From contig JAWKNO010000001.1 in NCBI GenBank assembly GCA_041391665.1, positions 2,480,001 to 2,544,000 on the forward strand: 64,000 nt of DNA, written 5' to 3'. Shown piece by piece: positions 1-8,328 of the stretch. The notes under the pieces are model-generated. The model was not told the origin of the DNA, did no database searches, and saw nothing but the letters and a program-made list of their open reading frames with translations. This DNA comes from Bacteroidia bacterium (lineage in GTDB: Bacteria > Bacteroidota > Bacteroidia > J057). The position numbers and the translations under genes are program-made. Numbering within the stretch: the stretch's first letter is position 1; each line of letters begins with the position of its first letter.

Positions 1-1
1 G

Positions 2-112
2 TACGGCGTAACCCCTGTCTGTTCCTGTAAATTTGAAAACGAAGGCTCCCGGCATGCGATTGAAAAAGTAGGTTTTATCAGTAAACATCGGATGCTCAAA
101 GTCCGGTTCTGA
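2..112 (+). CDS. C-terminal fragment of a probable GNAT acetyltransferase
   Basis: An open frame runs in from the window edge and stops at 110-112. The last 36 residues include FENEGSRHAIEKVGFISKHR, which resembles the end of GNAT N-acetyltransferases: a conserved Asn/Ser followed by an aliphatic helix and then GF before the last strand. The start lies outside the window, so substrate and full length cannot be known. Calling it GNAT is inference from this short motif. Confidence 0.5.
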   Translation, partial: YGVTPVCSCKFENEGSRHAIEKVGFISKHRMLKVRF

Positions 113-123
113 GCAAATAAATT

Positions 124-1443
124 ATGAATAAATGCTTCCTGATCGCTGCCGCAGGTTTATCCGGATTATTACTCTCCGGTTGCCCTTCGACAACGCAATC
201 TATCCAGTCTGGTGCTTACCCGGAAGAAAAACAGCTGGTCTACGATGACTATATTTATGAATCGGCCTTTCGCACGCCGCAGCTGTACCAGATGGGCATT
301 GAAGAGTCTTATCCGGTTATTTACCTTGGCACCACAACGCCACTGCAACTGGAGTTTGATGAATTGATTCCCGAAACAGCCTATGAATCCAATCTTTTTG
401 TGGATTTTATTAACTGTGATGCTTTCTGGAATCCGACAGGCGTACTTCCTATAGAGTTTTATGAGGGTTTTACGCAGGACAGGATCGAACTTTTTGAGCG
501 ATCAACCTTTACCAAAGTGCCTTATGTACATTATTCGTATGCTTTCCCTCAGGAGAATGAGTTTTTTAAATTGAGTGGAAACTATTTGCTGATTGTATAT
601 CGCAACAACAATAAAAAGGATGTGGTGCTTAGCCGTCGGTTTGTCGTGGCGGAAAACAAAGTTTCTGTTTTGCCCAAATATATGCTTGACAACCGGATCG
701 AGCGTGTGCGTATGACCGAATTCAGCTTTGATCTTGCGGTGCCTCCGGGACTGGGTATTTACAACCCGGCCAATGATCTGACCATCCGGGTTTTGCAAAA
801 TTTCAGATGGGACAATTCTATCACTTTGGGCAACCCCCGATTTTCGGGTGATAATAAATATGAGTTTTATCTCGACATCGCCAATCTTTTCAACGGGGGA
901 AATGAATACCGCCGTCTGGACATTCGAAGCACGCGTTTTTACTCCGAAGTAATGCAGGAGGTAGTCGAAAAGGATCATATCTATGAAATTACCCTTTTCC
1001 CCGATCAACCCAGAGCGTTTAATGTTTTTTCAACCCGCCGTGACCGAAATGGAAGTTTTAAGCCCTGGGTACAGGAGTGGCCAAATGCAAAAACGCAGGC
1101 TGATTATGTCAGCAATCATTTTATTCTGGAACGCAACGAGCCCGTTCCCAATGGGGAGGTGTTTGTTACCGGCAGGTTTTCTGACTGGCAATTTCGTGAT
1201 GATTACCAACTCACCTATAATGCCGAAACCAGGCGTTATGAAGGAGAGGTAATTCTGAAACAAGGCATTTACGACTATGCCTATGCGGTCAGACGTGCTG
1301 GCGATCCTGTGCCTGACGAGGCTACGCTGGAAGGCCGCCACCTTGAAACAGAAAATTTCTACACAGTCATCGTCTATTACAAAGGACCCGCCGACCGATC
1401 GCCCAAGATCATCGGTTATGCACCGATAAACTATTACGAATAA
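124..1443 (+). CDS. T9SS plug-type lipoprotein (DUF5103 family)
   Basis: Protein of 439 residues with a lipoprotein signal: a hydrophobic segment ending in the lipobox LLSGC (Cys20). The body matches the DUF5103 family, now described as the plug protein of the Bacteroidota type IX secretion system, which closes the outer-membrane translocon. Visible family features are the early LGTTTPLQLEFDEL strand, the IRVLQNFRWDNSI region and the C-terminal Ig-like domain around VFVTGRFSDWQ. It begins 11 bases after the upstream GNAT fragment and is convergent with fahA. Family recognition is from memory of the alignment; the exact role among DUF5103 paralogues is inferred. Confidence 0.8.
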   Translation: MNKCFLIAAAGLSGLLLSGCPSTTQSIQSGAYPEEKQLVYDDYIYESAFRTPQLYQMGIEESYPVIYLGTTTPLQLEFDELIPETAYESNLFVDFINCDAFWNPTGVLPIEFYEGFTQDRIELFERSTFTKVPYVHYSYAFPQENEFFKLSGNYLLIVYRNNNKKDVVLSRRFVVAENKVSVLPKYMLDNRIERVRMTEFSFDLAVPPGLGIYNPANDLTIRVLQNFRWDNSITLGNPRFSGDNKYEFYLDIANLFNGGNEYRRLDIRSTRFYSEVMQEVVEKDHIYEITLFPDQPRAFNVFSTRRDRNGSFKPWVQEWPNAKTQADYVSNHFILERNEPVPNGEVFVTGRFSDWQFRDDYQLTYNAETRRYEGEVILKQGIYDYAYAVRRAGDPVPDEATLEGRHLETENFYTVIVYYKGPADRSPKIIGYAPINYYE

Positions 1444-1462
1444 AATTTCATCCTGAAATTTT
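1442..1462. terminator. Bidirectional hairpin between DUF5103 gene and fahA
   Basis: AAAATTTCA-TCC-TGAAATTTT is a perfect 9-bp stem with a 3-nt loop. It sits exactly where the two convergent genes meet and covers the last codons of fahA. The stem carries A/T runs on both sides, so it could end transcription from both directions. It is AT-rich, so its strength is uncertain. Confidence 0.5.
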
Positions 1463-2686
1463 CCCGATAACTTCTCCAAAACCTACGCGGATTCCTGCTT
1501 TTTCTGCAAAACCACGCATCGATACGGTATCTCCGTTTTGAATAAACGTGCGGGAAGTTCCGTCATTTAAGGTAAGCGGCTTGGTTCCCGTCCAGGCAAG
1601 CTCCAGCATCGAGCCGTAGGAGCCCGGTTCTTTTCCGCTGATCGTACCGGAAGCCATCATATCCCCAACTCTGATATTACAACCATTGACGGTATGATGG
1701 GCAAGCTGTTGTGCCATATTCCAGTACATATACCGGAAATTTGAGCGGCAAATGATATTTTCCTCCCCATTTTCAGGTGTGAGGGATACGCTCAGGTTGA
1801 TATCGTAATTTTTCCTCCCCTCATATTGCAGATAGGAGAGCACGGCGGGGGTCTGTTCCGGGCCTTCTTCGCGGAAGGGTTCGAGTGCGTCAAGTGTTAC
1901 GATCCAGGGAGAGACCGATGAGGCAAAATTTTTCCCCAGAAATGGTCCGAGCGGAACGTATTCCCACTGCTGGATATCACGGGCAGACCAGTCATTGAAT
2001 AAAACAAGACCGAAAATATAATCTTCAGCAAGATGGGTAGAGACAGTTTCTCCCATCGTGGTTTCCTTTCCAATGATAAAAGCCATTTCCAGCTCAAAAT
2101 CCAGTCTTGCAGAGGGACCGAAAACAGGGGTAGGGGAGTCTTTGGGTTTTACCTGCCCGTAAGGCCTGTGAATGGGGGTTCCGCTGACGACGATGGAGGA
2201 TGCGCGTCCGTGATAGCCCACCGGCAGGTGGCGCCAGTTGGGCAGGAGTGCATTCTCCGGGTCGCGAAACATTTTTCCTACATTGGTGGCGTGTTCTATG
2301 CTGGAATAAAAATCAGTATAGTCGCCTACGGCTACCGGCAAGTGCATGACCGCCTGCGATTGCGGGATAAAAACCTCCGGATGGTTTTTCAGCGGAGAGC
2401 GAGTATCACAAAGCGTCTCCTGGATTTGTGTTCTTACAGCGCCTGTAACAGATTTTCCCAGGCTGATAAAATCATTGAGCGTTTCACGGGTAAATACCTG
2501 CGGGTCGAACCTGATTTGATCAAATATACCGGTTCGCGCAGCGGTAAACAGATCCAGAATCTGTGAGCCAATCGCGATTCCTGCTCTGGGACTTTGCCCC
2601 GAAACCGAATAAATCCCGAAAGGAATATTGTAAATGGAAAAGTCAGATTGATGGGGTATTTCAACCCAGGTGTGGAGGTCAGACAT
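1448..2686 (-). CDS. fahA: Fumarylacetoacetase
   Basis: Cytoplasmic hydrolase of 412 residues. It splits fumarylacetoacetate into fumarate and acetoacetate, the last step of tyrosine/homogentisate breakdown. The N-terminal SH3-like domain is followed by the catalytic FAH fold with the motifs DFYSSIEHATNVGKMFRD, LPVGYHGRASSIVVSGTP and FNDWSARDIQQWEYVPLGPF; acidic metal ligands lie in DFELEMAFIIGKE. Length is normal for the family. It lies 28 bases downstream of hmgA on the same strand, so the two probably form one operon. The start at 2686 gives the expected N-terminus. Confidence 0.95.
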   Translation of the reverse strand: MSDLHTWVEIPHQSDFSIYNIPFGIYSVSGQSPRAGIAIGSQILDLFTAARTGIFDQIRFDPQVFTRETLNDFISLGKSVTGAVRTQIQETLCDTRSPLKNHPEVFIPQSQAVMHLPVAVGDYTDFYSSIEHATNVGKMFRDPENALLPNWRHLPVGYHGRASSIVVSGTPIHRPYGQVKPKDSPTPVFGPSARLDFELEMAFIIGKETTMGETVSTHLAEDYIFGLVLFNDWSARDIQQWEYVPLGPFLGKNFASSVSPWIVTLDALEPFREEGPEQTPAVLSYLQYEGRKNYDINLSVSLTPENGEENIICRSNFRYMYWNMAQQLAHHTVNGCNIRVGDMMASGTISGKEPGSYGSMLELAWTGTKPLTLNDGTSRTFIQNGDTVSMRGFAEKAGIRVGFGEVIGKISG

Positions 2687-2714
2687 AAGGTAAAAGGATT
2701 AAAAAAGCGAACGG

Positions 2715-3875
2715 TTAGTGCTCCAGCCAGGATTGGTAATATTTGCCGTCATCCAGCTTTAAAGCATTTTCTGTTATCATTAATGGTTTGAACGTGTCGA
2801 TCATCACAGCAAGTTCTTCCGTAGAAGTTTTGCCAATACTGCGCTCGTACGCACCGGGATGAGGCCCGTGGGGAATACCGCCCGGGTGGAGCGTGATATA
2901 ACCTTTGTCAATATTATTGCGGCTCATAAAATCACCATCCACATAATACAGCATTTCATCGGAGTCTATATTTGAGTGGTTGTAAGGCGCCGGGATGGCT
3001 TTGGGGTGATAATCGTACAGCCTTGGACAGAAAGAACAAATCACAAAAGCCGAAGTTTCAAAGGTTTGATGTACCGGTGGTGGCTGATGTACGCGGCCTG
3101 TGATGGGCTCAAAATTGTGAATGGAGAATCCGTAAGGGAAATTATAACCATCCCAGCCAACGACATCAAAGGGATGTGTGGTGTAGATCAGCTCGTGGAG
3201 GAATCCCTGTTTTTTGATTTTCATCAGAAATTCCCCTTGTTGGTCAATAGTTTCCAGTTGTTGCGGGAGTTTATAATCTCTTTCGCAGAAAGGAGAATGT
3301 TCGAGCAATTGTCCAAACCAGTTGCGGTAGCGTTTGGGGGTATAAATCGGGTGAAAGGATTCTGCGTAAAGGATACGATTGTCTTCCGTATCAAAATCTA
3401 TCTGATAAATCATCCCTCTGGGTATGATAAGATAGTCGCCATATTCGAAGGGAATATGGCCCAGAAAAGTCCGCAGTGTGCCTGTTCCCCGGTGAATAAA
3501 CAGCATCTCGTCTGCGTCTGCGTTTTTGTAAAAGTATGAAGTGAGTGATTTGCGCGGCGCAGCCAGGCCGATATGGATATCGCTATTTACCAGAACAGGC
3601 TCTCTGCTTTCGAGAAAATCGTCTTTGGGGGGAAGTTCGAAGCCTTTGAGCAATTTGGCCGTCATATTTTTCTCTACCGCAATTTTAGGGCTTACATCCT
3701 TTGCCCCGACAATTTCCTTTACCATAGTTGGGCGGTGGGTATGGTACAGCAGGGAGGACATTCCATCAAAGCCAATAGTTCCAAACAATTGTTCATAATA
3801 TAACCCGCCGTTAGGTTTTTCGAATATTGTATGGCGTTTGGGAGGTAATTTTCCTAGTTTGTGATATATGGGCAT
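2715..3875 (-). CDS. hmgA: Homogentisate 1,2-dioxygenase
   Basis: Non-haem iron dioxygenase of 386 residues. It opens the ring of homogentisate to maleylacetoacetate in tyrosine/phenylalanine catabolism. The cupin-fold protein starts with the family-typical MPIYHKLGKLPPKRHT; the region EMLYYVDGDFMSRNNIDKG and GGIPHGPHPGAYE carries conserved His/Glu residues expected to hold the iron. It is shorter than animal enzymes (about 440) but normal for Bacteroidota. It is first in an operon with fahA. Maleylacetoacetate isomerase and the 4-hydroxyphenylpyruvate dioxygenase are not in the window, so they must lie elsewhere. Confidence 0.94.
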   Translation of the reverse strand: MPIYHKLGKLPPKRHTIFEKPNGGLYYEQLFGTIGFDGMSSLLYHTHRPTMVKEIVGAKDVSPKIAVEKNMTAKLLKGFELPPKDDFLESREPVLVNSDIHIGLAAPRKSLTSYFYKNADADEMLFIHRGTGTLRTFLGHIPFEYGDYLIIPRGMIYQIDFDTEDNRILYAESFHPIYTPKRYRNWFGQLLEHSPFCERDYKLPQQLETIDQQGEFLMKIKKQGFLHELIYTTHPFDVVGWDGYNFPYGFSIHNFEPITGRVHQPPPVHQTFETSAFVICSFCPRLYDYHPKAIPAPYNHSNIDSDEMLYYVDGDFMSRNNIDKGYITLHPGGIPHGPHPGAYERSIGKTSTEELAVMIDTFKPLMITENALKLDDGKYYQSWLEH

Positions 3876-3994
3876 AGGGTTGGAAATTAGGGGAAAAGGT
3901 TTGGTTTTCCGGGAAAAATATGAGAAGTTTCGGGTTTTTCCTTTACAAGCAAAACTGAAATTTAAGCAAAAAAAGAAAATTTATATAACTTCTT

Positions 3995-5575
3995 ATGGAG
4001 ACAACCAAAATCCTGAATCAACGAAAAAATCTCACACCTGCTGCTCTTGTTGAAAAAAGTATTGTCCTCGGTCAGGGAAAGCTCAGTAGCACTGGCGCCC
4101 TCGTCGTGAATACCGGAAAATTTACCGGAAGATCACCCAAAGACCGGTTTATCGTTGAAGATGAATCTACGGAAAACCTGGTGGACTGGGGCGGATTTAA
4201 CAACCCGATCAGCCCTGAAAGCTACCAGAAACTATTGGCAAAAGTGCTTGAATACATGGACGCCCAAGAGGAAGTATTTGTGCGCGATGTGGTTGCTTGT
4301 GCAAACCCCAATTACCGGCTGAAAATCCGTGCTTTCACCGAATATCCCTGGCAGAACCTGTTCGTGTTTAATATGTTTATCCGCCCCGCGGAGAAAGAAC
4401 TCAATGGGTTTACCCCCGACTGGAAAGTATATGCTTTTCCGGGCCTGTTGGCTGACCCTGCGGTCGACGGTACCCGCCAGGAAAACTTTGCCGTTTTGAA
4501 CTTTACGGAACGCACCATTTTAATAGGAGGGACAGCCTATACCGGTGAAATCAAAAAAGGAATATTTTCCGCATTAAATTTTTTGCTGGCTTCAAAATTT
4601 AATGTGCTGCCTATGCATTGTTCTGCAAATGTAGGAGCGAGTGGCGATACCGCACTTTTTTTCGGGCTTTCGGGTACAGGCAAAACTACTTTATCCAACG
4701 ATCCTGAAAGACATTTGATCGGCGATGACGAACATGGCTGGTCCAAAGAGAGTATTTTTAATTTTGAGGGCGGTTGTTATGCCAAAACAATTGACCTTTC
4801 CCCGACCAAAGAGCCCCTGATCTTTGATGCAATCAAGTTTGGTGCATTATTGGAGAATGTAGGTTTTATGGAAGATGGGAATACTGTCGATTTTAAAGAT
4901 GCTTCCATCACGGAGAATACCCGGGTAAGTTATCCGATCTATCATATCCCCAATATCATGTACAATTCAAGGGGAGATATTCCGCATAATATTTTCTTTT
5001 TGACTTGTGACGCATTCGGGGTGTTGCCACCAATTTCGCGGCTGACTGTGGAGCAGGCGATGTACCATTTTCTCTGTGGTTATACCGCAAAAATTGCCGG
5101 AACGGAAGAAGGCATTACGGAGCCGGAGGCGACTTTCTCTACTTGTTTTGGTGCGCCATTTTTGCCACTGCATCCTACCGTTTACGCCAATCTTCTGGGT
5201 GAAAAGCTGCGGCAGGGGAGTCAGTTTTCGGATGGCAGCATTCATGTCTGGCTGGTTAATACAGGCTGGACGGGCGGTGGTTATGGAATAGGATCGCGAA
5301 TCGAACTTTCATTTACCCGCTCGATAGTAAAAGCTGCGCTGAATGGCTCACTCGACCATGTTGAATATCATACCGACCCCATATTTGGGCTCAGCATTCC
5401 CAAACGCTGCCCCGATGTTCCCAATGCGATCTTATACCCTCGCGACACGTGGCGCAACGAAGAAGAGTATGACAAGGTAGCCATTTCACTCGCGGAGCGA
5501 TTTATCAAAAACTTTGAAAAATACGCGGATCAGGCATTGCCTGAAGTTAAGGCAGCCGGGCCGATTATATCTTAA
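3995..5575 (+). CDS. pckA: Phosphoenolpyruvate carboxykinase (ATP)
   Basis: 526-residue cytoplasmic enzyme that converts oxaloacetate and ATP to phosphoenolpyruvate, ADP and CO2 in gluconeogenesis. The P-loop FGLSGTGKTTLSNDPERHLI, the following GDDEHGW (metal/kinase-2 region), FTGRSPKDRFIVED near the N-terminus and the NTGWTGGGYGIGSRI motif are all present. Length matches ATP-type PEPCK. It is divergent from hmgA, with 119 bases between them. Proximity to the tyrosine catabolic genes fits use of fumarate as a gluconeogenic substrate, but this link is inference. Confidence 0.96.
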   Translation: METTKILNQRKNLTPAALVEKSIVLGQGKLSSTGALVVNTGKFTGRSPKDRFIVEDESTENLVDWGGFNNPISPESYQKLLAKVLEYMDAQEEVFVRDVVACANPNYRLKIRAFTEYPWQNLFVFNMFIRPAEKELNGFTPDWKVYAFPGLLADPAVDGTRQENFAVLNFTERTILIGGTAYTGEIKKGIFSALNFLLASKFNVLPMHCSANVGASGDTALFFGLSGTGKTTLSNDPERHLIGDDEHGWSKESIFNFEGGCYAKTIDLSPTKEPLIFDAIKFGALLENVGFMEDGNTVDFKDASITENTRVSYPIYHIPNIMYNSRGDIPHNIFFLTCDAFGVLPPISRLTVEQAMYHFLCGYTAKIAGTEEGITEPEATFSTCFGAPFLPLHPTVYANLLGEKLRQGSQFSDGSIHVWLVNTGWTGGGYGIGSRIELSFTRSIVKAALNGSLDHVEYHTDPIFGLSIPKRCPDVPNAILYPRDTWRNEEEYDKVAISLAERFIKNFEKYADQALPEVKAAGPIIS

Positions 5576-5586
5576 GTGGGCTTAGG

Positions 5587-5617
5587 GGGTTTACTACATC
5601 CAGAAAGAAGTAAACCC
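5587..5617. terminator. Hairpin between pckA and McrB-like gene
   Basis: GGGTTTACT at 5587-5595 pairs perfectly with AGTAAACCC at 5609-5617, leaving a 13-nt loop. It lies between two convergent genes and covers the last codons of the minus-strand ATPase. A bidirectional terminator is plausible; the lack of a long T-run makes it uncertain. Confidence 0.4.
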
Positions 5618-6754
5618 ATCTTCTTCAAAGCGTCGGTGCATGAGGAGCAGCTTTTCCAGCGTGCGGGGAAATTTATAGCCTTTTTTTCGGGGGTCGCCCA
5701 GTTTTTCTGCAATTTCGGAGGCGTAGAGGCCAGGCTGCAGATCGATCGTCGAAGGCGAAAATTTACGGATCAGTTCAAACAGTACCCGCCCTACGCGGCG
5801 CGAGCTTCCGTGAATGCGCGGCAAAATTTTCTGCATCACCTGAAGATCGATCGCCTCCTGTTCGGAGATAAGCTCGCGTATCTCGTGGCGGTTGAGCATA
5901 TAAAAAGCAATCTCGTCGCGCACCCGGTAGCCAAACTGCAAATCCGCCTTTTTGAGGATCTGGTTAATGTCTGTCAGGAGTTGCAGGGTGCTGTTCATTC
6001 GCTGTTTTTCGGCTTCGCTTACATCTTTGGGCTGGACATAAGGCGAGAGCAGAAAATCGTTGTACACGTCTTCGATGGGTGCTACCACTTCATCGGCGAC
6101 GGGCCAGTCGAGGTGAACGTCATTCATTTCGATCGAATTGGCGCGGTCGAGGACTTTACGGCTGAAAGGATGAGTAGTTTCGTCCATATTCACCGTGCCT
6201 ATGAGGTATAGGTTGTCGGGGAGGCCGAGTGGAAAATTAGTCTCAGTTAACGATTCTCCCAGCATATCAACTGTGAGAATAGGGTCAGAGACAATCCTTT
6301 CACCCACCCTTTCCCGCGTTTCCATGATACTGAGGATATCGCTGAGATAATGTTCGACCCGTGCGAGGTTCATCTCGTCGAGGATGACAAAAAATATTTC
6401 CTCCGGATGCTGATGTGCCCTGATTATCGCTGAGAAAAGCGCCTTTCCTCGAAATTTTCCCGACAGATCGGTATAACCCAACAGGTCGGCGTTGTCGGTC
6501 CAGTCGGGGCGCACGGGGATAAGGGTGCAATTGTCCTTACACCCGATGGCCGCTGCAAACTGGCGAACGAGTTGTGTTTTCCCCGTTCCCGAAATCCCTG
6601 CCAGTATAACAAAAGGTTTGGTTTTGAGGGAAAGATAAAAATTGGCGATATCCTGTTTGGTAAAAAAAAAGCCCTGTCCCGAGATATATTCGTGAATATG
6701 GCCCAGGACAGCGCGGGCATAATGTTGGGTTTTTGTTTGTGCCGGGAGCGACAT
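5594..6754 (-). CDS. McrB-like AAA+ ATPase (AAA_5 type), no McrC partner
   Basis: 386 residues. The AAA+ core has Walker A GISGTGKTQLVRQFAAAIG (about 53-71), Walker B FFVILDEMNLARVEHYLSD and the sensor region GTVNMDETTHPFSRKVLDRA. This arrangement is typical of the McrB/MoxR-like group of AAA_5 NTPases, including the DEMNLARVE wording of McrB-type restriction ATPases. The N-terminal DNA-recognition domain of classical McrB is missing, and no McrC-type nuclease lies next to it. It ends at the acyltransferase start with no gap, so both may be co-transcribed. Function is unknown: it may be a solo chaperone-like ATPase or the remnant of a McrBC-like system. Confidence 0.75.
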   Translation of the reverse strand: MSLPAQTKTQHYARAVLGHIHEYISGQGFFFTKQDIANFYLSLKTKPFVILAGISGTGKTQLVRQFAAAIGCKDNCTLIPVRPDWTDNADLLGYTDLSGKFRGKALFSAIIRAHQHPEEIFFVILDEMNLARVEHYLSDILSIMETRERVGERIVSDPILTVDMLGESLTETNFPLGLPDNLYLIGTVNMDETTHPFSRKVLDRANSIEMNDVHLDWPVADEVVAPIEDVYNDFLLSPYVQPKDVSEAEKQRMNSTLQLLTDINQILKKADLQFGYRVRDEIAFYMLNRHEIRELISEQEAIDLQVMQKILPRIHGSSRRVGRVLFELIRKFSPSTIDLQPGLYASEIAEKLGDPRKKGYKFPRTLEKLLLMHRRFEEDGFTSFWM

Positions 6755-7936
6755 TTATATTTTGATGAAAATCTTCTTCCTGTACAGAATCCAGACCGGG
6801 ATAAAGATAAACGCCGTATAGGAAAGCGCCCAAAGGAGGGAAACAAATCTGGGATCAAGTCCGGTGCTGTTGAGCCCATCCACAAAAGCGGCATTGATAT
6901 TAAACCCTTTCAGGCTAAAGAGAAAATGCAGCCCGCTGTGGAGGACATAAGCGGTGATGGCATTGGCGCCGAAGACCTTAAAGATATAGGTGTATTTATC
7001 TTTTTCCAGCACATCGATATACCAGTAGAAAAATCCCAGCAACATCGAAGCGAGTCCGGAAGTGTACATGACAAAACTACTGGACCAGAGATTTTTATTG
7101 AAGGGAAAAAACCAGTCCCAGACATTGCCGAGGGTCATAGCGAGAAAACCGCCAACCATCAGGCCTATCACCTTTTTTTCAGGTTTTTGTTTGCCCGTAA
7201 GGAGCGCTCCTGCGAGCATACCGGTGATACCGGAAGCAATCGCGGGGAAAGTGCTGAGTACGCCTTCGGGGTCCCAGGTGTATTGGTAGATGCGGAAGGG
7301 GACGATGAGGCGGTCTATCCATGCTTCCATATTGGTACCCGGTTCGAAGTTACCGGCGATAAAACCCTCCGAAACCTGCCGGATATATCCGATATCGATC
7401 ATACCGTGGCGCGAATTCACCTTGCCGGTGGCGAGAGCGGTAGAAATCGTTTCGTCGATGGGTACGGGGACAAGTGCCATAACCAGCCAGTAGCCCACGA
7501 GCAAGCCGGCGGCGAGCCAGGCCTGCGTTTTCCAGTTGGTTTTGAGGAAGATAAATGAACAAGCGAGGAAAACGAGGGCGATTCGTTGGAGCACACCCGG
7601 GAGGCGGATGTTGCCAAAGTCAAACCTCGGCCAGAGCCAGAGGAACACACCGAGGCCAAAGATGATGGCAGTGCGGGTGAGGATTTTGCGGGTAATCTGC
7701 CCCATGGGCGGATTGTCTTTGAGGACACGGGAGTAGGCGAGGACGATGGAAACCCCCACGATAAAGAGGAAAAAGGGGAATACAAAGTCAGTGGGCGTAA
7801 TCCCATGCCAGGAGGCATGTTCGAGTGGCGTATAGATAGCTTCGGAACCGGCATCATTGACTACGATCATTCCGGCGATGGTCAGGCCACGGAAGACATC
7901 GAGGGAGATCAGGCGTTTTGACAGAGCGTTTGACAT
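6755..7936 (-). CDS. NagX/HGSNAT-like membrane acyltransferase (DUF5009/DUF1624 type)
   Basis: 393-residue multi-pass inner-membrane protein with about ten hydrophobic segments. The N-terminal SLDVFRGLTIAGMIVVND and TDFVFPFFLFIVGVSI are hallmark motifs of the heparan-alpha-glucosaminide N-acetyltransferase/NagX family, which moves acetyl groups across the membrane to amino sugars. In Bacteroidota these proteins are linked to amino-sugar salvage. Here no such genes are adjacent, so the substrate is unknown. The stop codon directly precedes the start of the downstream McrB-like gene. Confidence 0.85.
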   Translation of the reverse strand: MSNALSKRLISLDVFRGLTIAGMIVVNDAGSEAIYTPLEHASWHGITPTDFVFPFFLFIVGVSIVLAYSRVLKDNPPMGQITRKILTRTAIIFGLGVFLWLWPRFDFGNIRLPGVLQRIALVFLACSFIFLKTNWKTQAWLAAGLLVGYWLVMALVPVPIDETISTALATGKVNSRHGMIDIGYIRQVSEGFIAGNFEPGTNMEAWIDRLIVPFRIYQYTWDPEGVLSTFPAIASGITGMLAGALLTGKQKPEKKVIGLMVGGFLAMTLGNVWDWFFPFNKNLWSSSFVMYTSGLASMLLGFFYWYIDVLEKDKYTYIFKVFGANAITAYVLHSGLHFLFSLKGFNINAAFVDGLNSTGLDPRFVSLLWALSYTAFIFIPVWILYRKKIFIKI

Positions 7937-8232
7937 TAGCAGGGGCTATTAAGGTGTAAGAAGCCTAAAATATCGGACTTTTCCGGAAAGAAACAATAAC
8001 ATAGGGTAGAAGAAACGCCGAAAATCAGGGGTTGGGAGGCTGAAGGGAGCGGTAAGACAAAAAGGTGGTACTTGTGGGTAAAATATTTGGAGAGTTGAAG
8101 GGAATTGGGGAGATTTATGGATGATGAGTGGGTTTCCAGTGAGGGATATAGAAGATATTTAGGGGATAAACGCAATGGGTGGCGTGGATAGGGATGTTGG
8201 TGGAAAGTCTAACAAAGTACCCGGCAGAAGTC
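7937..8232. other. Non-coding gap between acyltransferase and ATPase/RloB module
   Basis: About 300 bases without a convincing gene. The minus-strand frame at 7936-8175 has a biased, low-complexity translation and no family resemblance. The stretch marks the change from the GC-richer core to the AT-rich island that starts near 8.2 kb. I see no tRNA or clear attachment repeat here. Confidence 0.5.
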
Positions 8233-8258
8233 TTAAGCGTGAATATCTCACGCTTAAA
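8232..8258. promoter_or_regulatory. Upstream palindrome, half-site GCGTGA
   Basis: TTAAGCGTGA (8233-8242), spacer ATATC, TCACGCTTAA (8248-8257): a perfect 10-bp inverted repeat. Its core GCGTGA-N5-TCACGC is repeated at 8310-8326 over the start of the next transcript. The centres (8245 and 8318) are 73 bp apart, close to seven helical turns, so one regulator could hold both sites on the same face. Reading it as an operator is inference. Confidence 0.6.
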
Positions 8259-8279
8259 ATGAGTTTTAAGTTGAAAATG

Positions 8280-8310
8280 TTTGTAAAATCAAGAATAAGA
8301 ACTATTTTTG
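8280..8310 (+). promoter_or_regulatory. Bacteroidota promoter of the first ATPase/RloB module
   Basis: TTTG at 8280-8283, 19 bases, then TATTTTTG at 8303-8310. This matches the Bacteroidota sigma-A consensus TTTG-N19-TAnnTTTG exactly. The expected start is near 8315, only about 14 bases before the ATG at 8329, giving a very short leader. Confidence 0.75.
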
Positions 8311-8326
8311 CGTGAAATATTCACGG
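8310..8326. promoter_or_regulatory. Start-site palindrome, half-site GCGTGA
   Basis: GCGTGA-AATAT-TCACGG at 8310-8326 is a second copy of the half-site arrangement seen at 8232-8258. It begins at the last base of the -7 element and covers the expected transcription start, the classic place for a repressor operator. No obvious repressor gene is adjacent, so the binding protein could be the module itself or act in trans. Confidence 0.6.
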
Positions 8327-8328
8327 CA

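Noticed and set aside
6572..7558. Plus-strand frame (328 codons) opposite the acyltransferase and McrB-like genes
   Set aside because: Antisense shadow spanning two real genes; composition and repeats do not look like protein.
8180..8230. GTCTAAC near the left edge of the first ATPase/RloB module as a second attC half
   Set aside because: The seven-base match to RYYYAAC is too degenerate, and no paired right half or fold was found.
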